Below, piece by piece: positions 1-4,867 of a stretch of DNA of 16,950 nucleotides. The DNA is taken from positions 1-16,950 of the forward strand of contig CAYGZA010000123.1 of NCBI GenBank assembly GCA_964354135.1. Direction: 5' to 3'. A program made the translations under genes and the position numbers. The DNA comes from CAYGZA01 sp964354135 (GTDB lineage Bacteria; Planctomycetota; Planctomycetia; Pirellulales; Thermoguttaceae). Each line of letters opens with the position of its first letter. Position 1 is the stretch's first letter. The notes beneath the pieces were generated by a model that saw only the letters and a list, made by a program, of their open reading frames with translations, had not been told where the DNA came from and did no database searches.

Positions 1-2
1 TG

Positions 3-887
3 GTGCTGGACGGTCGCACGGCCCGCTTTGAGGGCTCGGTCGTTGCCGCCGTCCAAGAGCAGCGCTTGCTGACCGACACGCTGGAAGTGAGTTTCACCGA
101 GCCGATCCGCCTTGCGGACATGAAGAACCAGCCGAGGCCGGAAATCGAAAAGGTCCTCTGCCGGGGCAAGGTCTTTATGGAAGGCCGGGAGCTGGAGGGG
201 AGCGAGCAGGTTTCGTACGAGCGGATGCAGACCTCGGACCTGGAGATCGAGACGCGGAGCGGGGCCGTCCGGGCCGGCGGTCCGGGCCGCGCTACGACGG
301 TGCGCCGCGAACTCCCCGGCATGACGCCGACCCTGCCCGGCGGCCGCCCGCCGGCGGAGCCGCCCGCTAGCGACGGGCCGAAACCGCTCAGTTGCCTGGA
401 CATCCGTTTCCAAGGGGGGATTACCGGCAACCTGTACCACCGGGCACTGGTCTTTCACAACCAGGTGAAAACCATTTACACGACGGTGGCCAAATGGGAT
501 GCCGTCCCCGAGACGGACAATCCCGAGCGGTTGGGCCCCAACGGGGTAGTCCTCACCTGCGACCGGCTCTCGGCCGTGCAAACGCCCATTGCCGCCAAGA
601 CCGGCCGCAGTTGGGACCTTGTCGCCGAGGAGAACGTGGTGGTGGAGGGGCAGTCGTTCACCGCCCGGGCCGCCCGCGTGAGCTACGCCCAAGCCAAGGG
701 GCTCCTGACGATCGAAGGGGACGGCCGGAACGACGCCGTTTTGTCGCTGCAAGAGCACCCCGGCGAGCGTCCCTCGGAGATCCGCTCCCAGCAGATTCTC
801 TACTGGCCGGCCACGAAGCAGCGCAAGCTGGGCGGGTTCCGCTCCCTGGAGATCAACGACCTTTTGCGCGGCGAAAAGAAAAAGTAG
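3..887 (+). CDS. OstA/LptA-like protein, 5'-truncated by window edge
   Basis: The frame is open to the left edge, so the real start is outside the window and the GTG at base 3 is probably internal. The visible 294 residues carry two stretches typical of the OstA/LptA/LptC beta-jellyroll family. Residues 5-31 (RTARFEGSVVAA followed by LLTDTLEVSF) and residues 185-245 (CDRLSAV, NVVVEGQSFTARAARVSY, LLTIEGDG) match its pattern 'RAEGNV..... LTADRLEV'. Family members move or organise lipopolysaccharide in the periplasm, and planctomycetes encode long proteins built from such units. A Pro/Gly-rich linker lies near residues 102-127, between the two units. The C-terminus is a short basic tail, EKKK. 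The family is suggested by pattern only. The exact role (LPS transport or another envelope function) is inference, and the N-terminal part that would hold a signal peptide or anchor is not visible. Confidence 0.6.
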   Translation: MLDGRTARFEGSVVAAVQEQRLLTDTLEVSFTEPIRLADMKNQPRPEIEKVLCRGKVFMEGRELEGSEQVSYERMQTSDLEIETRSGAVRAGGPGRATTVRRELPGMTPTLPGGRPPAEPPASDGPKPLSCLDIRFQGGITGNLYHRALVFHNQVKTIYTTVAKWDAVPETDNPERLGPNGVVLTCDRLSAVQTPIAAKTGRSWDLVAEENVVVEGQSFTARAARVSYAQAKGLLTIEGDGRNDAVLSLQEHPGERPSEIRSQQILYWPATKQRKLGGFRSLEINDLLRGEKKK

Positions 888-921
888 GGGGCGTTCCTCT
901 TTCCTGTGGAATGTGGGATTG

Positions 922-940
922 CGTGATGGACTCCATCACG
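922..940. repeat. 19-nt near-perfect palindrome between OstA-like gene and hpt homologue
   Basis: CGTGATGGA and TCCATCACG flank a single central C, so the 19 bases are palindromic except for that base. It lies 35 bases after the OstA-like stop and 102 bases before the next start. It could fold as a 7-bp stem with a 5-base loop, but no T-run follows, so a simple intrinsic terminator is not well supported. An operator or a dispersed repeat is equally possible. Confidence 0.4.
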
Positions 941-1041
941 GCTCCGCGGGGGCCTCGCCCTCGCACACTTGCCGCCGCGTGCCTACAATACAATACGGTC
1001 CGGCCCGACGACCGGCCGTTGACTTACCGGAGGTTGCCACG

Positions 1042-1569
1042 ATGAAGACCCTGCTTACCGAAGAACAGCTCCGCGGGGGGATTGCGCGGCTGGCCGAGCA
1101 GATCCGCCAGCACTATGCGGGGCGACCCCTGACCCTCGTCGGCGTGATGATCGGCAGCGTGCCTTTGCTGGCCGATCTGATCCGCCTGCTGGACATGCCG
1201 CTCCGCGTCGAGCTGATCATGGTGCGGGAGGTGCCCAGGGGGACCGAACGGCCCGGACCGCTGGTCGTCAACGCCGACTTGCTCTCCACCGACATCCGCG
1301 GCCGGGACGTACTCCTGGTCGACGACCTGTTCGCCACCGGGCAGACCCTCTGGGAGCTGGTCCCGCAGATCGACGAGTTGGGGCCCACCAGCGTGCGGAG
1401 CGCCGTCCTCCTGCGGAAACAGGGGCGGTCCGAGGTGGCGATGCAGCCCGACTTTGTGGCCTTCGACGTCCCCGACGTCTTCGTGGTCGGCTACGGCCTG
1501 GACTACAACGACCGCTACCGCAACCTGCCCTACATCGCGGAACTCGAGCCGCACGAGATGGAAAGGTAA
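1042..1569 (+). CDS. hpt: hypoxanthine phosphoribosyltransferase-family protein with altered active site
   Basis: This 175-residue protein has the length and C-terminal signature of HPRT. Residues 146-168 (FVVGYGLDYNDRYRNLPYIAEL) match the purine-binding segment almost exactly, and the LLRK motif (residues 123-126) supplies the usual base-contacting lysine. HPRT joins hypoxanthine or guanine to PRPP in purine salvage. The PRPP-binding loop is VLLVDDLFATGQTL (90-103). The canonical form is V-E-D-I-I-D-T-G, so the first acidic residue is Asp instead of Glu, and Ala98 stands where the catalytic Asp (Asp137 in human HPRT) is expected. The Ser-Tyr of the flexible catalytic loop also appears replaced (around residues 61-66, VREVPR). 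The start is ATG 1042 because GGAGG sits 8 bases upstream at 1029-1033; a longer frame from 913 runs into repeat-like DNA. A regulatory, PyrR-like or other-substrate role is possible. Family placement is firm; activity is uncertain. Confidence 0.85.
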   Translation: MKTLLTEEQLRGGIARLAEQIRQHYAGRPLTLVGVMIGSVPLLADLIRLLDMPLRVELIMVREVPRGTERPGPLVVNADLLSTDIRGRDVLLVDDLFATGQTLWELVPQIDELGPTSVRSAVLLRKQGRSEVAMQPDFVAFDVPDVFVVGYGLDYNDRYRNLPYIAELEPHEMER

Positions 1570-1665
1570 TGACCAAGCACCAATGACCAATAACCAACCA
1601 AGACGGTATCGTCTTCACCAGCCTGTGGATCTCTTGGTCATTGGGCCTTGGTCATTGGTCATTGG
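1568..1665. repeat. imperfect inverted-repeat element (TGACCAA/TTGGTCA)
   Basis: The left arm (about 1568-1601) repeats AATGACCAA-type units, and the right arm (about 1632-1665) repeats their complement, TTGGTCATTGG, three times. Between them is a small perfect hairpin, AGACG-GTAT-CGTCT (1600-1613). The element starts on the stop codon of the upstream gene and runs into the spurious upstream part of the glycosyltransferase frame. Such repeats in gaps are common in planctomycete genomes. It may act as a bidirectional terminator or be a dispersed miniature repeat. Confidence 0.6.
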
Positions 1666-1719
1666 GTACGGTCTTCCAAACATCGGCGGCTGCCGCGATT
1701 GGCGAGTGGGAACCTGCCG

Positions 1720-2889
1720 GTGAAGACACGCATCCTCCAGATCATCCCTACGCTCGACCGCTCCGGGGCGGAGAAGCAGCTTGCGCTCCTGGCCTGCCGG
1801 CTGCCGCGGGAGGAGTTCGAGGTCCACGTCTGCGCGCTGACGCGGGGCGGGCCGCTGGAGTCGGAGCTACGGCAGGCCGGCATCCCGGTCACCGTGATCG
1901 GCAAGCGGTGGAAAATCGACTTCAGGGCCTTTGTTCGCCTGCGGCGGCTGGTCGAGCAATGGCGTCCGGACTTGATCCACACCTGGCTCTTTGCGGCCAA
2001 CGTCTACGGCCGGCTGGCGGGAACGGCCCGCGGCGTGAGGTGCCTGGTGGCGGGCGAGCGCTGCGTCGATTCGTGGAAGAGCCGGCTTGAGCTTGCCGTC
2101 GATCGCCGGCTGGCGAAGCAGACCACGCGGATCGTCGCCAACAGCCCCGCGGTCAAGGAGTTCTACGTCGGCTCCGGGCTGCCGGCAGAGAAGTTCGAGG
2201 TGATCCCCAACGGGGTCCCGCCTGCCCCGCCGGTGGAGACCTCGCGGCAGGAAATCCTCGCCGAGCTGGGTCTGCCGGAGGGAGCGAGGCTGGTCGGCCT
2301 GATCGGGCGGCTCTGGCCGCAGAAGCGGGTCAAGGACGCCATCTGGGGTGTCGACCTGTTGAAGGTCATCCGCGACGACGTTCACTTGCTCATTATCGGC
2401 GACGGCCCACACCGCTCCCGGTTGGAGCAGCTCCGCGAGCAGGTCATGATCCGCGACAAAGTCCACTTCCTCGGCCGGCGGGAGGACGTGCCGCGGCTCC
2501 TGCCGCACTTCGACGTGCTCTGGTCCACCAGCGCCTTCGAGGGGCAGTCCAACACGATCATGGAGGCGATGGCGGCGGGAGTGCCCGTCGTGGCCACCGA
2601 CATCCCCGGGACGCGGGACCTCGTGGTTCACGGCGTGACCGGCTACCTCGTGCCGACGCAAGGCTGGCCGGCAACCGCCACCGGGGTCAACAAGACGGTG
2701 GCCCGGGGAATGGCCAAGCACACCAACGCGCTCCTGGACGACCCCGGGCTGGCCCGGCGGCTGGGCCGGTCGGGCCGGCAGCGGATGCTCGGCGAGTTCA
2801 GCGTCGAGAAGATGGTCGGGCGTTATGCCGACCTCTACCGCCGCCTGCTCGTCACCCCTCCTCCCCCTCCTCGTTCTGGTCCTTTTTGA
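1720..2889 (+). CDS. GT4-type glycosyltransferase
   Basis: This 389-residue protein is a two-domain GT-B glycosyltransferase of the family 4 type, which transfers a sugar from a nucleotide-sugar in the cytoplasm. The N-terminal Rossmann domain opens with RILQIIPTLDRSGAEKQL (4-21), the acceptor-side signature. The C-terminal donor domain begins around VGLIGRLWPQKRVKDAI (192-208) and contains IIGDGPHRSRLEQL. It ends with the EX7E motif, E274 in AFEGQS and E282 in IMEAMAAG. The start is taken as GTG 1720; an in-frame ATG at 1648 would translate the inverted-repeat element and give a non-homologous leader. No strong Shine-Dalgarno is visible. The C-terminus is a Pro-rich tail (PPPPPRSGPF) whose codons overlap by 38 bases the 3' end of the convergent methyltransferase gene. 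Neighbouring OstA-like protein suggests an envelope polysaccharide or LPS role, by inference only. Confidence 0.88.
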   Translation: MKTRILQIIPTLDRSGAEKQLALLACRLPREEFEVHVCALTRGGPLESELRQAGIPVTVIGKRWKIDFRAFVRLRRLVEQWRPDLIHTWLFAANVYGRLAGTARGVRCLVAGERCVDSWKSRLELAVDRRLAKQTTRIVANSPAVKEFYVGSGLPAEKFEVIPNGVPPAPPVETSRQEILAELGLPEGARLVGLIGRLWPQKRVKDAIWGVDLLKVIRDDVHLLIIGDGPHRSRLEQLREQVMIRDKVHFLGRREDVPRLLPHFDVLWSTSAFEGQSNTIMEAMAAGVPVVATDIPGTRDLVVHGVTGYLVPTQGWPATATGVNKTVARGMAKHTNALLDDPGLARRLGRSGRQRMLGEFSVEKMVGRYADLYRRLLVTPPPPPRSGPF

Positions 2890-3463
2890 GCGGCGCGGTG
2901 TACAGGTAGAGCGAGTGCTTGACGTTGTCCTCCTTGGAGGTGATTTCCTCGGACTTGTCGGGCTTGATTCCGGCGATCGGGTAGTCGTGGACGACGACCC
3001 TCGCCCCCGGCTTGAGCTTCTCCAACTGCGGGACGAGCTTCTTGTTCATGTTCGGGAGCAGGTAGAGCGCGATGACGCTGGCCTTGCTCAGGTCGAGCTT
3101 GAAAATGTCCTGCTGCTCGATCTTTGCCAGGTGCCCGACCTTCCTCTTCTCGACGTTCTTGAGCGCATCCCGCACCCGGTCGGGGTCGATCTCGTAGCCG
3201 ACGGCCTTGCAGCCGAATTTCCTGGCGGCCGTGACGACGATGCGGCCGTCGCCGCAGCCGAGGTCGTAAAGGAGATCGCTTTTCTTGACCGCGGCCATCT
3301 CCAGCATTCTCTCGACCACGTCGTTGGGCGTGGGGACGTAGACGCAGTCGGCGGTGCGGATCGTCTTGAGCGGCGTCTTGGCCTCGTCGGCGGCCCGGCC
3401 GCAGAGCGCCGGCGCCGTCACCAGACCCAGCGCCAACGCCGCGGTAGCAAAGATGCGGTACAT
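2852..3463 (-). CDS. exported SAM-dependent methyltransferase (class I)
   Basis: The 203-residue protein starts with a clear Sec signal peptide (residues 1-25, MYRIFATAALALGLVTAP then ALCGRAA), yet the rest is a seven-beta-strand methyltransferase core. Motif I is YDLGCGDGRIVV (66-77), the acidic post-I residue lies in VGYEID (88-93), and an IALYLLPNMN stretch (131-140) forms the motif IV region. The segment YVPTPNDVVERML before motif I recalls the FAM173/ATPSCKMT protein-lysine methyltransferase group, so a protein substrate is plausible but unproven. The start is fixed by AGGAGG seven bases upstream of ATG. The protein ends in a charged KKDQNEEGEEG tail. It lies downstream of a leucine-rich-repeat gene on the same strand. 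Export of a SAM-dependent enzyme is odd, because SAM is not known to be abundant outside the cytoplasm. The leader could instead be a membrane anchor. Confidence 0.85.
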   Translation of the reverse strand: MYRIFATAALALGLVTAPALCGRAADEAKTPLKTIRTADCVYVPTPNDVVERMLEMAAVKKSDLLYDLGCGDGRIVVTAARKFGCKAVGYEIDPDRVRDALKNVEKRKVGHLAKIEQQDIFKLDLSKASVIALYLLPNMNKKLVPQLEKLKPGARVVVHDYPIAGIKPDKSEEITSKEDNVKHSLYLYTAPLKKDQNEEGEEG

Positions 3464-3512
3464 GGATGCACCTCCTGAGGATTCAAGTAGTAGATTCCCA
3501 TGATCGGCCTGA

Positions 3513-3609
3513 TTCAGCTATCAGCAATCAGCTTTCAGCTATCGGCTTTCAGCAATCAGCTTTCAGCAATCAGCTTTCAGGCTCCCTAGCCCCTGGCCCC
3601 CGGCCCCTA
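3513..3609. repeat. short direct-repeat tract (CAGCAATCAGCTTT units) plus CCCCTAG tail
   Basis: Bases 3513-3579 are built from variants of a 7-base unit, TCAGCAA / TCAGCTT / TCAGCTA. The 14-base pair CAGCAATCAGCTTT occurs twice exactly (3550-3563, 3564-3577), with related copies before it. It is followed by a CTAGCCCCTGG...GGCCCCTAG segment (3586-3609) whose last bases form the stop codon of the leucine-rich-repeat gene. The tract lies between two minus-strand genes. Its low-GC, slippage-prone composition differs from the surrounding sequence. Confidence 0.7.
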
Positions 3610-4416
3610 GTAAAAGAAGATGGCCAAGCTCACCATCTTCTTCTTGAACTTGTCGATGTTGTCCTCGTCGACTTTGGTCCCTTTCAGGTAAAGCATCCGA
3701 AGCTCTTCGTGGCCCACGAGGAGCTCCAGGTCCTTGTCGGCCACGTTGCAGTGCCGCAGGTTGAGTGTGCGGAGCTTGGCGAGCCCCTTGAGGTGACGCA
3801 GCCCGGCGCCGGTCACCTTGGTGCCTTCCAGGACGAGGGTATCGAGATCGGCCATCCGCTTAAAGTGCTTCAGGCCGTCGTCGTCCACCTTGGTCTGGCT
3901 CAGGTTCAGGATGGTGATGTTCTCCAGGGGCTCCAGGTGTGCAAGGCCCTTGCTGGTAATCGGGGTGTCTTGCAGCCCGAGGCACTCGAGGTTCGCCAGT
4001 CCCTGCAGGTGTTTGAGCCCGGCGTCGGTGATCTTCACGCCGTGGAGGTAGAGCCTTTGGAGGTCCTTGAGCCCTTTAAGATGGGCCAGCCCGGCGTCGG
4101 TGATCGCGACGTCGCCGATGTCCAGGGCTTCCAGGGCCGTCAGGTCGCGGAGGATCGCCAGGTCCTTGTCGGCGATCTTCGCCTTGATCCACTCGACGTT
4201 CTGGACCTTGCCTTCCGCGTTCAGGCCGACCTGGGCCCCGAGCCTCCGCAGCGCCTGGACGACTTTCTCCTCGGCAGGGTTGACGCGGACCTTGACCTCG
4301 GGCGCCGCTTGACTGGGTTTCGCCGCCGCGGGGGGCTCCGCCGTATCGGCGCGGCGACACGCAAGGCAATTCCACGTCAGCGCGAGGAGCACCAACGCGC
4401 GGGGCAGGTATTTCAT
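3607..4416 (-). CDS. exported leucine-rich-repeat protein
   Basis: The 269-residue protein has an N-terminal signal sequence (residues 1-20, ending LTWNCLAC) and a low-complexity Ala/Pro stretch to residue 40. After a short helical region come seven leucine-rich repeats of exactly 24 residues. They start at residues 85, 109, 133, 157, 181, 205 and 229, with consensus G-L-x-H-L-x-x-L-x-x-L-x-x-L-x-L-x-x-T-x-I-T-D-x. Such repeats form a curved solenoid for protein binding; no catalytic domain is attached. Cys20 could be lipidated, but the preceding C-L-A is not an ideal lipobox, so a lipoprotein is only possible. Start ATG 4416 has AGGAGG five bases upstream. The stop lies within the repeat tract downstream, so the last few residues (AIFFY) may have been altered by it. 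The ligand is unknown. The exported methyltransferase follows on the same strand. Confidence 0.85.
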   Translation of the reverse strand: MKYLPRALVLLALTWNCLACRRADTAEPPAAAKPSQAAPEVKVRVNPAEEKVVQALRRLGAQVGLNAEGKVQNVEWIKAKIADKDLAILRDLTALEALDIGDVAITDAGLAHLKGLKDLQRLYLHGVKITDAGLKHLQGLANLECLGLQDTPITSKGLAHLEPLENITILNLSQTKVDDDGLKHFKRMADLDTLVLEGTKVTGAGLRHLKGLAKLRTLNLRHCNVADKDLELLVGHEELRMLYLKGTKVDEDNIDKFKKKMVSLAIFFY

Positions 4417-4567
4417 GGCAGCCTCCTCTGGGTCTTCTCAGTCGGTCTCTCCCGGATGTGTCCCCCGGCCAGACTCCCACCCATTCTCTTCATCGCCGGA
4501 GGCCTGTCAACCGCTTGCCCTCAGTCGAGGATCCGCTTCCAACGCTCCCGGTTCCAGCCCGTAGCTT

Positions 4568-4744
4568 ATGCTCTTTATGGAGCAGAGTCCGACGACGGTG
4601 GTGCTTCGCGTCACCTTGGAGAACATCGTCACCCCCGATTTGGTGGACGAGCCGTTCGCTAAGCACGCCACGGCCCGGGGTCTTGTGTCGATTCTTGCGT
4701 CCATACTCATCGAAAGTGCTTGCATTTCCTGGAGTTCCCAGTAG
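4568..4744 (+). pseudogene. N-terminal fragment of an IS4-type transposase
   Basis: A 58-codon frame starts at ATG 4568. Its first part, MEQSPTTVVLRVTLENIV (residues 4-21) and TPDLVDEPFAKHA (22-34), follows the N-terminal pattern of planctomycete IS4-type transposases: a 'QSP..V..R..LE..L.P..LD..F...A' block before the catalytic domain. Similarity fades after about residue 36 (near base 4675), and the frame stops at TAG 4742-4744. No DDE catalytic region is present anywhere nearby, so this is debris of an insertion rather than a working gene. Recognition is by pattern recall and is moderate. Confidence 0.45.
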
Positions 4745-4762
4745 ATTCCTTATCGGCGGGTT

Positions 4763-4790
4763 GCCGGTTCGAATCCTGCCGGGCGTGCTG
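4763..4790 (+). other. tRNA-like T-arm / possible attachment-site remnant
   Basis: GCCGG-TTCGAAT-CCTGC (4763-4779) has the form of a tRNA T-stem and loop, with one mismatch in the stem. It is followed by CGGGCGT and then no CCA. Upstream sequence offers no matching acceptor 5' strand (ACGCCCG) and no anticodon arm at the right distance, so this is not a complete tRNA. A 3' tRNA scrap left by integration next to a transposase fragment is one explanation; chance is another. Confidence 0.25.
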
Positions 4791-4867
4791 GCAAGTCCTC
4801 GTTTTTCGACCATTGGTAACTCAGGACAGGGCATCCCTCTAAAGAGTAGAGCATTGACGTCCTCAGT

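Noticed and set aside
913..1041. N-terminal extension of the hpt homologue from ATG 913
   Set aside because: The extra 43 residues come from repeat-like, palindrome-containing DNA, and a good Shine-Dalgarno precedes ATG 1042.
1648..1719. Glycosyltransferase start at ATG 1648
   Set aside because: The leader would be encoded by the TTGGTCATTGG repeat; family similarity begins right after GTG 1720.
3513..3579. CRISPR array
   Set aside because: The repeats are 7-14 bases, contiguous and without unique spacers; no cas genes are nearby.
4690..4800. Complete tRNA gene ending at the T-arm near 4779
   Set aside because: No acceptor 5' strand, D-arm or anticodon arm at the correct distance, one T-stem mismatch and no CCA; kept only as a low-confidence tRNA-like fragment.
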